From contig JAULSU010000005.1 in assembly GCA_030512335.1 (NCBI GenBank), positions 620,001 through 684,000 on the forward strand: a stretch of 64,000 nt of DNA, written 5' to 3'. The notes under the pieces are model-generated. The model worked only from the letters and a program-made list of their open reading frames with translations. It did not search any database and was not told where the DNA came from. The DNA is from Immersiella caudata. Its lineage: Eukaryota > Ascomycota > Sordariomycetes > Sordariales > Lasiosphaeriaceae. Numbering within the stretch: position 1 is the first letter of the stretch; each line of letters opens with the position of its first letter. Position numbers and translations under genes: made by a program. Below are positions 1 through 10,786 of this stretch, piece after piece.

Positions 1-9
1 ATCCAATAT

Positions 10-422
10 CTATTTGCAGCCGCTGCATTGACACAACATCAACGCCCAGGTGAAATCACAGAGTTGCCATGACATAAGGTTACCAGGGCAAACATACCGA
101 TCTTTCCTCGGGCTCGCGTACCATGTTGCCGCCCTTCCAGTACATCCTGCATTGTAGTAGAACTTGATGATGTTGTGTTGGGACGAAGGAATCTTGCTCA
201 GGAACGTGGGGAAGTTAACGCACTGGCCGCACTTGACTTTCTGGCTGAAAACAAAGCCATTGGTGCAATAGTGGTGGTTGCCGACGGCGATTGTGGTAAG
301 ATCCCCGCGGCGAGAACCGCTGGGGCGAGGGAGAGGGCCGAAAGAACGAGAGGTGAGGTAAACCGTTGACTCTGAGTGGAAAGATCGCTATGGTCTGCCG
401 AGAACAGTTGATAGGTTATCAT
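10..422 (-). pseudogene. Small secreted cysteine-rich protein gene, apparently frameshifted
   Basis: On the minus strand an ATG at 422 opens a frame that contains a hydrophobic signal-like stretch ending in VLAA. About 97 residues with nine cysteines, ending CQCSGCK and a TAG at 12-10, lie in a different frame that starts at about 305. The two frames meet at a short G-run (minus strand, about 303-308), where one extra G would join signal peptide and mature part. The mature frame has no upstream ATG before a stop. I see no good GT..AG intron that would connect them. It is therefore either a pseudogene with a 1-nt loss, a base-calling error in a homopolymer, or a gene with an upstream exon that I missed. 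The family is not recognised; the layout (signal, then Cys-rich chain of about 100 residues) is effector-like. Confidence 0.4.
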
Positions 423-1009
423 AATAGAAGGTGGTCGCCTTTGACCTTTATGTCAACGTTTTGAAGCTACGAAGGTCCCGTCGCTCTCTCGATTCGAAAT
501 GCGGTCGGGCCCTAGCATGCTCCGCTCTACCAGTAAGCCTCGGATGTTCTTCTAGGATTCCGAACATCACCGGTCAATGTTCGTATCCTTCCCGCAGCAA
601 GGGGAAAAAACCAATCGGGGTCGGGTGCCCCTTACCAGTGACGACAATCGGAGCCTTCCGGGGCGGTGGAGCCGGCGCTTGGCACCAGCGTTCGGGGCCT
701 ATCACCCAACCCGTAATTCTTGTGGCCGCCCCGCCCGGGCTTTTGTCTCCTGGTTAGGTATCAAATTGCGGAATTCCTCAGCATGGATCAATTAGGGCAA
801 AAAGGTACATAGATGTGAACTTTTGGCGGGCAAAAAACATACAACACCGGGGATTCGCTGGTCGTCACCGACCCAACTACTAGTCCGGCCCTCACTGGCT
901 TATCTATGGGAGAGCGGACGGGATCCCGAGTTCTCCAGTGGGTATGGCCGTATGTGATAATGGGTCCTTGGTATTTGGTATGTATAGTGGGACGAAGTGA
1001 AAAAACCCA
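423..1009. other. Intergenic, between the small secreted gene and agd3
   Basis: I see no convincing gene. The ORFs here are short and lack codon bias or recognisable motifs. It contains the 3' flank of agd3 and the 5' flank of the left-edge gene. Confidence 0.5.
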
Positions 1010-3516
1010 TCACACCGCCACGGGCTCTGACAATGTCAAGATGGCCGAGCTTCCCGACAACGACACCCAGTGTATCGCTGGCTCTGAACCAACCTGTTCC
1101 ACCCTGGTCGAGCCGCTAGCACTGCCAGGGACTGTCACGGGCACTTGCACTCCACAACTGTTGCTGCTCGCCGTGACCGTGACGCTGATGATGGAACTCC
1201 CATCGTCCGAGTAGTTGTACTTGAGGTTGGGGTTGCATCCGCTGCGTCAACATATCAGTAAGTGCCAAGGATGCATCGGGGGACGTGCATACTCAAGCTC
1301 CATCCTGTTCAAGAAAAGGGCACCGATGTCGTCGTGTTTCAGTGAGGAAATAGGCCAGTTGGTTCTGGTCGAAGTGTTAGATGCCTTGGAGAACTAGGTC
1401 TCGTGCGGTACTCACAGTCTTGCCATCTCCTGGGTGATCGTTTCGACCCAGATTTGGAGAAGCGACAGTGGACCGGACTGCGAGCCAACCGTGATTGAGT
1501 CAACGTCACCGTATCGCATGTTTGCTTGGTGGAACATGAACCTGTTGCCCAGACAGTTAGGATACATGTCCCGACTGAGATGGAGGAGAAACCTGCGGGT
1601 CTGGATGGAGCCCAAGAAGGTAGCGAGTGTTGACGGCGCGAGCGTTATCGAGGAGGGTATTGAAGTCACCGCTACCTGCTGAGGTGTTGATCCACTCCAA
1701 AAGAGTGCAGTTTTGAAAGGCACAGTTGTAGTAGATGGTCGTCGCTGTTACGGCCTGTTAGCCAGAGATACCAATACTGTCGTCGCGGACGAAGTTTTAC
1801 CCCATCGAGGAACGATAACCAGGCCTGCGTAGCCGTTGGCACCGACTGTGGTAATCAGAGGCCAGAATGAACTTGTCTGGGGCCAGTTAGACAGTGTGAC
1901 AAAAGATCGCTTTCCGCTGAGTTAACTCACCGGATTCCTGAGCACCGGTCGTGTATTGTCACCCACGACGATCCTGATACCATTATCAATCCATGCCCGG
2001 ATGGCATCGCCATTGTGGAGGCCGGTGATGGCCGGCGGGATTAGACCAGCGGGAGAGAACCTCGGGCTGTCCCAGAGTCCGATCTGCTTGAGCCAGTCAA
2101 TGTTAAAATGGATTTCCCGGGATGCATCATGGTAGGTAGCGTTGTTGAGCTCTTCATGGGTGAAAGTGTGAGAGACCGAGGCAAACGTGTTGACGTTGTT
2201 GCTGAACCACGTGGCAACGTTGTCCAGCTTTGCGCAGGTAAGGCTCCACGTGTAGTTTGTGAATTCGGCGGGCCAGAGGTCGGTTCCGGTTCCCAGGGGC
2301 TTTTGAAACTCGAGAGGGGTGTCTGGAGGAGAGTCGTACTCGACGCCGTAGTTGGGGTTGCACACCCCGGTGCTTGACGGTGCCTCGGTAGCCTCCTCTA
2401 TATCCCCGTTCCCGTTGTGGCCGATTTCGATGAAGTAATCTGACCCCGCCGGGAGACGTCCGTTTATGTCGGCCTGCCACGCCTTGTGAACATCCAAATC
2501 GCTTGTGCGGACTCGAAACGAAGTGCCCGCGGGGAAATACATGGCTGTTTCCAGATGCATGTCATCAACCTGGGTGCTCAGATGGACTTTCCGCTTCCCA
2601 ACGACTTGGAGCAACGATTAGCTGTGCACGGAATGGGTCTAGGTACTTGACTCACAGAGCCCCCGCGTCACCCAGTGGATGTAGGCATGCTGCAGGAAGT
2701 TGGAGGACTGGGACCAGTCGGTAGCCCAGCCCATAAACCAAACCATCTGCTGTCTGCCACCAATGTTGTTGATGATTGCTGCAGTAGTAGTCGAAGTAAC
2801 CAATCCGCCCGTGTCTGGAGAGAACGCTGCTATTTGCCGAGCAATCGTGGAGTTGGTGACGGTAGCTGGGTAATGCCACAGGCCCTGCGTGCTCACTCCA
2901 GCCCCCCTGTGCGTGGTGTCAGCTTAGAACCGCTCCAGGAATTACACGCAAAGATGACCCACGTCTTAATGTTGGCTGTCGGGAAAGATGATGAATCGCT
3001 GATGCTGACCAGCTGTTCCACTCCTGCATTACAGCACCCCCCGCCGTCCGCAGCGGCCGTGACACCTGTGCCAAGTCAGAATCGGCCCTCAATGGCATCA
3101 TCACAGGAATAGGTCTTCATCTTACCAAGATCCGTGCTTGGAAAAGCATCCAAACGAACCATGCGAATACCGAAGCCGGTCTGGTAATCATACAGAACTT
3201 GCCACTGGGCAGCTGTCAGGGCGCTCCCCCACCCCGACGAGAAGAGGTATGCAACCTCGCTGACGATAACGATGCCGCCATAGTTGCCTTCGGTTGAGGA
3301 GGCACTCAGTGATGGCAGGGAGACTCCGCTCTGCGGAACAAGGACCACCTGGTACGGGATGCCGTAACCTTGGAAGCCAGAAGTGACGGAGTTAGCTGAG
3401 GCAGCATCGCGGGCGAACACCAGGATAGTGTTGGACACTGAGTGCACAGCGTACACTCCAGCAGCGTGCAGCGTCAGAAGCGTCCCAATCGCGCGCTGAA
3501 GCATCGCCGCGAGCAT
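1010..3516 (-). CDS. agd3: Agd3-like secreted polysaccharide (GAG) deacetylase, CE18
   Basis: Nine exons: 3516-3126, 3065-2963, 2906-2656, 2604-1931, 1876-1801, 1744-1597, 1541-1416, 1364-1293, 1241-1010. They sum to 2073 nt (690 aa), so the frame is intact. The N-terminus is a signal peptide; the ATG at 3516 is the first in frame (3537 is GTG). The NodB-like deacetylase core shows VDDMHLET (metal-binding Asp) and SHTFTHEEL (His pair), with DP-FMFHQANMR downstream. In Aspergillus fumigatus Agd3 removes acetyl groups from GalNAc of galactosaminogalactan in the wall, making the polymer cationic and adhesive. The intron at 1596-1542 uses a GC donor (GCAGGT); this is the only choice that keeps frame and the DPFMFHQ motif. 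The gene is divergent from ega3, which supports a shared cluster role. The family match is by recognition, not alignment. Confidence 0.9.
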
Positions 3517-4709
3517 CTCTGTCGTCTGACTTCTCACGCTGACCGTCAGCTGGTGGGAGCAAGGAAGTCGGGAGCGATGTTGTCGGTTTCCCTCGGGTGC
3601 TAGACATCAGGAGACTGTAAGCACCGGCGGAATCCTCTCAACTGTGACAACGAGGTGCGTTAGCAAGATGACACGGTGAAACACTCCGTGAGTGCTCGGC
3701 GGTCGACGGTTCTGCTATATGGCAGGCCATCATAGGCCAGCCCTCAAGTGTTGTGCAGAAGGCCGGACAGCGACTCGGGCTGGAAGCCTAATTCGCCATC
3801 GGAAATTGTGCTCTGAGGGCCTGGAAACGATAGTAAAGGTCTTAGCATCGCGAGCCCAAACTATTGAGATTTGGTGTTGGCACAGCATTTGCGTGACTCC
3901 AGGCCGCCATGGCGAGCGGAGCTGGTGTCAACCAGCGTTGTTTGCGGCTTTCGGTGCGACAAATCTTCACACTGGCGGCATGTTGTGTCTCGTCTTGACC
4001 CGAGACCCTTCGTGTATGGTGTGTTGGAAGCGCGTCGTCCATCACGACTTCCCAAAAAGGAAGGGGTGACGAGGGGAGCCGCACAACCCGGTACATGCAT
4101 ACAGCCTGCGGAAGAAGGCGATATCTCACCAACACGAGCTGTGCCGTGATCTATATTAAAGCACCCTGTCAATTGCGTCACGCCCGAGCGCCACGGGAAT
4201 CGTTTTCGAGCCATTTGTGCCGTTTTACCGCGCTGCGTTGGGATCATTCTTTGTCTGCGCTCCCGGAACAGGACGAAGCTTCCGCCAACAGAAGGCCGAC
4301 ACCCTGGATGTCCTGCTTTTCAGCCCCAACCACCTCCGTTCCGGGCATTCCCCGCCCTTCAACTCTGCCGCGAAACACAACGCTGTGCGCCCCGCATCGT
4401 CGAAAATCCGACCGACGCCAGAGCCTACGGCTCTGCAAGAAGCCTGCACCCTTCTCCGACCAGCGCCCCCGCCAGGATGGTACTGGCGCGTGCCGCCTTT
4501 GAAGAACTGGGCTCATAGCTGCACAATTGCGGTCGTCCTTGCATCGCACCCGCGCCAGGAACTGCCCCGCGCGAGCATCCCGACAGCCTCCGCGTCTAAC
4601 TTGCCCCTCCACCAGACAGCCCGACCCAGTCCCGACGAGCGACGTCCGCACCGACACGAACCTCGACCGATACATCCCGTTTCTCTTCCAGCTCGTGCGC
4701 TCAATTGAC
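3517..4709. promoter_or_regulatory. Divergent agd3/ega3 promoter region, 1.2 kb
   Basis: agd3 starts leftward at 3516 and ega3 rightward at 4710, so this gene-free interval must hold both promoters. Only short ORFs without family features are present. The right end, about 4540-4709, is C-rich and probably the ega3 5' UTR. Confidence 0.55.
3848..3855 (+). promoter_or_regulatory. Candidate StuA response element (TCGCGAGC)
   Basis: The octamer fits the published APSES/StuA consensus (A/T)CGCG(T/A)N(A/C). It is the only fit I noticed in the agd3/ega3 divergent region. StuA and MedA are reported to control GAG genes in A. fumigatus. One octamer is weak evidence because it occurs by chance every few kilobases. 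Confidence 0.2.
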
Positions 4710-5717
4710 ATGGCTGGCTCGATCGACGACGAGGATCGCGCCATCAGTGGCCAGAAAGACCACCAAGCAGCAATGCCGCAACGCCACCGATCCAAGATGG
4801 CCCTATGGGCCATCGCGAGCACAGTACTCATCCTCGGACTGGCTCTCGGTCTAGGCTTGGGCTTCAGCTTGAAGCACAGCGCAGGAGGGTCACCATCGAA
4901 GCCATCGCCAACACGTCCCCCAGTCCCAAGCGCCGTGTGGCAGCCAAACGCAGGGGCGTCCTGGCAGATCGTGCTGAACCAAGTCCTGAACATCGATGAC
5001 GACAATCCTACGGTTGAGCCAGCAGATGCTGACGTCTTTGACATCGACATGTTTCTCCACCAGAACTCCACTGTGGTGGCCAACCTACACACGCTTGGAA
5101 AGAAGGTTATCTGCTACTTCAGCGCCGGCACTTTCGAAGGCGATCGGCCTGACTCTTATCGGTTCCAGCAGTCAGATCTCGGCAAGGAAGTTAAGGGCTG
5201 GCCTGGCGAGTACTGGCTGAACCTGAGCAGCCCTTCGGTTCGGGATATCATGGCTTCGAGGGTTGACATCGCCAGCCAGATGGGCTGCGACGCCATAGAC
5301 CCAGACAACGTCGACGGGTATCAGAATGACAACGGCCTCTCGCTTACATCGGACGACTCCATTGAGTTCTTGGACTTCCTTGCCGACAAAACGGCCTCCC
5401 TCAAGATGGCGATAGGGCTGAAGAACGCGCCTGACATCATCTCGGACGCTCTACCGCTTGTTCAGTTCGCCGTGAACGAGCAATGCGCCCAATTCGACAA
5501 CTGCGGCCCGTTCCGTTCCTTCATCAAAGCAGGAAAGCCTGTCTTCCATATCGAATACCCGGCTGGCGCCCCTTCCAATGTGTCGCCAGCCGAGTCCGTT
5601 GATGCGTGCACATCAGTGGGTTCCACCAGCTTCAGCACCATCATGAAGACGATGAAGCTGGATGGCTGGGCACAACATTGCGACGGAGTCAAGATAAACA
5701 CGAATGTTTTTAGCTGA
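4710..5717 (+). CDS. ega3: Ega3-like GH114 endo-alpha-1,4-galactosaminidase
   Basis: Single exon, 335 aa. The ATG at 4710 (MAGSIDDED) is preferred over upstream in-frame sequence, which reads as non-coding basic/proline-rich residues. Residues about 30-55 form one membrane helix (WAIASTVLILGLALGLGLGF) after a short cytosolic tail, then a proline-rich linker, so it is a type II membrane protein. The GH114 barrel follows, with the CDAIDPDNVDGY strand (catalytic Asp region) and FHIEYP (catalytic Glu region). The family cleaves alpha-1,4-linked galactosamine in deacetylated GAG. It lies head-to-head with agd3 and 149 bp upstream of sph3. Both catalytic regions are present, so activity is likely. 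Confidence 0.88.
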   Translation: MAGSIDDEDRAISGQKDHQAAMPQRHRSKMALWAIASTVLILGLALGLGLGFSLKHSAGGSPSKPSPTRPPVPSAVWQPNAGASWQIVLNQVLNIDDDNPTVEPADADVFDIDMFLHQNSTVVANLHTLGKKVICYFSAGTFEGDRPDSYRFQQSDLGKEVKGWPGEYWLNLSSPSVRDIMASRVDIASQMGCDAIDPDNVDGYQNDNGLSLTSDDSIEFLDFLADKTASLKMAIGLKNAPDIISDALPLVQFAVNEQCAQFDNCGPFRSFIKAGKPVFHIEYPAGAPSNVSPAESVDACTSVGSTSFSTIMKTMKLDGWAQHCDGVKINTNVFS

Positions 5718-5866
5718 AACTGCTTGGAAACGCCACCGCCTTGTTTTTTCATAGTGTCCATCCAGCTGTTCCGAATCACTGGCTGCCCGGAGACAAAACC
5801 CCAACATCATCTACTTGGCTTCACTGTGACTCCCATCGTCCTACGAGCAACCTAAAATATTGCAAG

Positions 5867-6736
5867 ATGGTTCCAAGACCTCTCGGCCCACGTCCGTTTG
5901 TTTTGGTCCCACTTTACATCTATCCCAGTCCCAACGCATGGGAGCCGCTGTTTACCGCCGCGCGATCTTATCCTCTGCAGGACTTTGTGGTCGTTGTCAA
6001 TCCTGATAATGGACCTGGGTGCTCCCCGGTACCAGATTGCAACTACCTGAAGGCTCTGTCCGAGCTTTCGACTCTCGCAAACGTCATCATCCTTGGCTAC
6101 ATCTATTGCAGCTACGGAGACCGCCCTCTCGCCGAGATCGAGACTGACATTCGGATCTATCACGGCTGGAGTCATCAACAAAACAGCCTCAGCACTTGGT
6201 CAGGCCACGATCTGCATGGTTCGCCGCGGATGAAGTCACTGACGATCGATGGCATATTCGTTGACGAGGTCCCGTCGGAACAGGAGTGCCTCGAGTTCAT
6301 GTCATCCATCTCTCACACGGCGACCACAACGCTGAAGCACTCCGGTTTCGCCCGGCCTCTCGTCATCTTCAACCCCGGAATATTCGTTATCCCAGCATTC
6401 TATGAACTGGCCGGCTACGTTGTGGTCTTTGAGAACGCGGCGCCAGAGTGGGGTTCCGACTACGTCCGCGACAACCTGGCGCTTCTGACGGAGGACCTGC
6501 GATCGCGCTCCATCGCCATCGCCCACAGCCAGAATTGCATCGAGGAGCAGCAGCGATTCTGCAAGGATGTGGTGTCTGTCGGCTTCGCGGGCCACTTTTC
6601 GACTGGGATGCCGGGCTACACACGTTTCTGCATGCACTGGGAGAACTACATCCGAGACGCAGATGGCGCTTCAGTGAAGGAAGGGGAGGCACAATGTAGG
6701 GCTGGTCATGAGGACCGCCGCGTTACCTTGTTGTAG
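5867..6736 (+). CDS. sph3: Sph3-like GH135 (spherulin-4 family) GAG hydrolase
   Basis: Single exon, 289 aa. The ATG at 5867 begins MVPRPLGPRPFVLVPLYIYP and goes almost straight into the first strand of the spherulin-4 barrel. Family landmarks are VNPDNGPG near residue 45, DGIFVDEVP (catalytic Asp/Glu region) and VFENAAPEW (third acidic residue). In A. fumigatus Sph3 is required to produce GAG and cleaves GalNAc-containing stretches. No signal peptide or membrane helix is visible before the barrel, nor in the in-frame upstream codons back to 5741. Either an upstream exon was missed or this copy is not membrane-targeted. The segment between the strand near YHGW and the SLTIDGIF strand (about 25 residues, NSLSTWSGHDLHG) looks longer than usual. 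Confidence 0.85.
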   Translation: MVPRPLGPRPFVLVPLYIYPSPNAWEPLFTAARSYPLQDFVVVVNPDNGPGCSPVPDCNYLKALSELSTLANVIILGYIYCSYGDRPLAEIETDIRIYHGWSHQQNSLSTWSGHDLHGSPRMKSLTIDGIFVDEVPSEQECLEFMSSISHTATTTLKHSGFARPLVIFNPGIFVIPAFYELAGYVVVFENAAPEWGSDYVRDNLALLTEDLRSRSIAIAHSQNCIEEQQRFCKDVVSVGFAGHFSTGMPGYTRFCMHWENYIRDADGASVKEGEAQCRAGHEDRRVTLL

Positions 6737-7434
6737 CACAGTACATGTGTTCGAGAAAAGAACGTTGTCTTCCGCTACTGCAATATTCCCGGACCCATGG
6801 CGCATGTCGTGATGACCGCTCTGCCTGTTGAGAAGATGCCACAGTTCCGCCATCTCGTCGTTGGGCTTGAACACGCGGACATGCCCCGATGCGTAGCCAA
6901 ATCACAACATGTACTATCGGATGTGGGAATCTGCTCTGTCTGTAGACGCCGGATGTTTTACGAGGTCTATAACCATCATTCTCGTGATGCCTCCGGAGAC
7001 TTCATCCGCATGGAATTCCCATCTCGTATCTACCTCCGCCTCATGCATCACGCCCAGGGATCATCGGGCGCGCCCTACATCAACAACGGCCCGAACCGTT
7101 ACGAACAACTGGTGCCACGGGGTAAGGCGCCTTACACATGGCCGTTGGTTACACGCTGCAAACATCTGCAGGTTCTTGTGGAAGCTCCGACGCATACAAA
7201 CAAGACGAGCTTCGTGCTTCACGGTAGTATAAACAGTCAGACCACTAGCGCGCCTATTATTCTCCAGCTATTCTCTAGCCCGGCACAGGGAATCCCGCCT
7301 TCCCTTCCACGACAGAACGCACTCGCATACACCAGAAACACACAACACTTTGAACAACGTCCGAAATTAGCATTACCTGTACCACATTACCTCCATCACA
7401 CAACATCCCAGCCCCCCTCGTACCCAACTACGGG
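6737..7434. other. Convergent intergenic region sph3/uge3
   Basis: 3' flanks of two convergent genes. The ORFs seen here have no codon bias or domain and read through probable UTR. Confidence 0.5.
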
Positions 7435-8897
7435 CTACTGCGCAGGCTTAACCGCCTTTCGCACAAAGTTCCACAGATCGGCCGCGCACTGCGCAATCCC
7501 CTCCCTCGGAACCCACCCCAGCTCCCTCTGCGCCCGCTCCGTGCTCGCCACGCAAGCGCCTACGTCCCCCGGCCTGCGGCCCGCCCAACGCACAGGGATA
7601 CTCTTCTTCGCGACCTCTTCCAAGCTGTGTACAGCTTCCAGCACGGTGGTACCACTTCCGCTTCCGAGGTTGAACGCGCGGAAGCCACCTGCCCCTCCGC
7701 TCTTCTCACTGGTGTTGTTGTCTGCAGTGTTCCACCCCAACGCAGCAATGTGCCCGCGCGCGACGTCCAGCACGTGGACGTAGTCCCGAATGGCCGTGCC
7801 ATCGCGGGTTTTCCAATCGGTGCCAAAGACGTCTAGTGCGGGGCGTGCGCCGGTGAGAACCTGCGAGAGGATTGGGTACAGATTGGTTGCCTCGGCGCGG
7901 GGGGATTCGCCGAGGAGACCGGACGGGTCGCAACCAACGGGGTTGAAGTAGCGGAGGGCGACGATGCGCCAGCGGGGGTTGGCGGCGGCGGCGTCGGCGA
8001 GGATGGCCTCTGCGAAGTACTTGGTGCGGGCGTAGGGGCAGGAGAGACCGACAGTGGAGGAGCAAGGGGAAGAGTCGTGAGTAAGGTCGTCCTCGCGGAG
8101 GGGCAGGCCGGAGTTGGCCTTGGAGCCGTAGACCGTGGCAGACGAGGAGAAGATGAAGTTGTGGATGGCGTAGGCGTCGAGGCGCTGGAGGAGGGAGACG
8201 AGGCCGCAGACGTTGTTTTGGTAGTACTGCAGGGGGCGCTTGATGGAGTCGAGGACAGACTTGTAGGCAGCGAAATGGATGACTCCGGTGATGCGTGAGG
8301 AGTATGTCATGTGCTGTTTGCCCGAGGCGTCGATTGTGATGACTAGGTCGCTGTAGCTTTCGAGGAGAAGGCACATGGCGCGACTGCGGTAGTCGAGACG
8401 ATGGAAGTGGAAGAGGGGAGGGGAGGTGCCGTTGGCTTGGCAGTGGGCTTCTATGAGAGTGGTGACATTGCGCAGTACGGTCTCGTAGCAGTTGCTGAGA
8501 TTATCAACCACGATCACTACATCGTGTTAGCTTCAGGGGCAGAGGCAGGGACTGTTAGGCGCTGACCATTGTGTCCAGCTCTGAGCAGTTCGAGAACTGT
8601 GTGGGAGCCAATGTAGCCGAGGCCGCCAATGACAAGCACGAAGCGGTTCGACGGCATTGGTGGCGGCTGGCAAGAGCGCGCCTCTGTGTTGTGTCTGTTG
8701 ACATCGTTCAAAGGGAGTGGTGATGGTAGTGGCTCTAGCTCAGACTCAAAATCTGATCCGTTGTCGGACAGCTCAGGGGTGGTCAGGGGGGAGGCGGTTG
8801 GGAGGGAGGCCGGCGAGGATGACGATGTTGAACACTCATCGCAGCATTCTGTTTCTGCTGTGGTGTCCATGCTGAAGGGGTCGCTGAAAGGGTTCAT
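7435..8897 (-). CDS. uge3: Uge3-like UDP-glucose/UDP-GlcNAc 4-epimerase
   Basis: Two exons, 8897-8567 and 8516-7435, with a 50-nt GT..AG intron; 470 aa. Residues 1-83 are a Ser/Pro/Glu-rich low-complexity extension. The extended SDR fold then starts with the NAD-binding GGLGYIG (91-97), the SSSATVYGS strand and the catalytic YARTK (about 272-276), and ends normally (ERAQRELGW, LWNFVRK). It interconverts UDP-Glc/UDP-Gal and UDP-GlcNAc/UDP-GalNAc and so supplies both sugars of GAG. Position inside the cluster argues for Uge3 rather than the housekeeping Uge5/GAL10 type. Third codon positions are C-rich at the start of the gene and G-rich at the end. Confidence 0.88.
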
Positions 8898-10786
8898 TTT
8901 GGCCTGGTTCTGATCTCTTACGCCTTTGTTGCTTGCAGCCGCGATGAAGCAACCATCCGTGGGATATAAAGCGACAACATTTCAAGCCTGCTACTTGGTC
9001 CTGTCGATCTTGGATTCTATCTTTGGTAGACAGCACTGACGAGTATTCGTCCTCGGTAACCTCGCCCACGTCGGGCCGTTTCTGGCTCTATCGTAAGGCG
9101 ACTGCATGGCGGTATCGCCGACATGAGCTTGGGACGCCGGCGATGCGGCATATCCGATCTCGTCTCATGGCCTTGGCTTGCTGGAACACCCAGCATTCGT
9201 ATTGTTGTCAAGGTATGGAGAGAAAAATCCGACCAGTTGCACCGTTGACAGGCCAGTCTAGGATGATGTGATGTTGCAACATACGTTAGTGCGGCAGTGC
9301 TCTCAAAGACTTGAGCAGTCCATTGCCATCTGCAGACTCAACCATGCCCGTAAGTTCGCGCCGGCCAGCCGGCAACTTCGAATAGTCTTCGGAGTGGCCC
9401 ATTGCCAATGGGAGCACGGAAGCTCTAGCCAATGATATGCCCCGCGAGCTGGAATATGGAACCGAAGCCGCGGGTCTCGTTCAGGGTCCAGAATGGGGCA
9501 CGACACTTGAGCAGTGTTCCTAGTGGCGGTGAGAGCCCACAGCTATGAGAGCGGCGCATCGTCACGCACAGCATCGGGGATATTGTGGCGTCTGCAGCCA
9601 GGCCAGAAAAAGCGCAGGCGGAAAACTCCAACCATATTCCGGTCGGTCTGCTGGCGATTAGCAGATGGTGACGAGCGCCGCGAAAGGCCCGACAGTCCAA
9701 GGCCATATACGAGCCGGTCGAGGCACTGATCGTGGGGACCTTCCTGACGGCTTGGTCTGAGGGCCGGGGATGGGAAACGGGCCCGTTGTTGTCTGTCCGT
9801 ATGTGACACGACATGGAAGAATAGAACCCGTAGCTCGGCATTCCGCAGACATGTGTAACCGGCAATTGTGCCTCGTGTTGTACACGTGGGCCAGAACGGT
9901 AGTGACGGGGCGCAACTACTCAACACCAGGAACGACGGCACCGCGCTGGGGTAGCCGCCTTCGCGCGGCTCCCTAGTCCGTGGCTCCAGAGCCCTGGTTG
10001 CGGAGAACTGGCGGTGGCGTCTTCGAGGCGCTTTGTCACGCGGAAGGAGGCTTGGCGTGTTGCTGCCCAGCGTCTCCTCCGCGAGCCGGTGCTCCCAACG
10101 ATGAAGTGCCCTGATTCGTATGCGGTGGGCCCGGCGGCATCGCAGCTGGCGCCCCGATGTCAAGGTTCCAAGCAATACACAGCATACACTTCAGCGATGG
10201 CGCAATTCATGCGCATTACTGGCCGTGAGAACGAGGCGGAAGGATCAGGCGAAGTATACGGCCTCCTATTCTGGGTGCTTGTGCGCTCCCGCTTGGTGGC
10301 AACCTGAGAGGCGAAGGCATCGCCGAAGTCTTCCCGCCGAATTAGACTTCCGAATCGCCCATTCCTGTGATATCCTCCTTGAAGCTTTGCTCGCTTGAGC
10401 CACTTGATGAGGTTCTTGGATGTCCAGACAACATTGCATCCTTTAGAGAACGCCATCCTTGATCATTCTTCTTACTCCTAATGTCTAATTCCTAATGCCT
10501 GTTCGGAGAGGAGCCAGTCACCTGCCTCGTCCAACGGTCCCGAAAAAACTCCCCAAGGTGGTGTACCCCAGATCAGGTGCGGCATCATGGCCTCATTCTT
10601 CCAGCCCTCGGGATCGTCAGGTGACCCTGTCATTGCTGCGTGCAACACAACCCCAAAGCAAAGGCAGGTGTACTGCAATCGGCTCATACCGTCCGAGGAG
10701 AGACTCCAAACGCCGTTGCAACAGTTCACCTTCTCGCTGTCAATCACCTGCCTTGCGATTCCTTTCGCTGCGTGGATCATCCCAAG
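8898..10786. promoter_or_regulatory. Divergent uge3/gtb3 promoter region, 1.9 kb
   Basis: uge3 starts leftward at 8897 and gtb3 rightward at 10787. The interval has only short overlapping ORFs on both strands with no domain, so it most likely contains both promoters and the long 5' UTR of gtb3. I found no clear StuA consensus in it. Confidence 0.5.

Noticed and set aside
6797..7783. 328-codon plus-strand ORF overlapping the 3' end of uge3
   Set aside because: Antisense to the uge3 coding exon in its second half and low-complexity in its first; no domain.
9543..10175. 210-codon minus-strand ORF in the uge3/gtb3 spacer
   Set aside because: Arg/Pro-rich noise composition, overlapped by equally long ORFs in other frames; no support as a gene.
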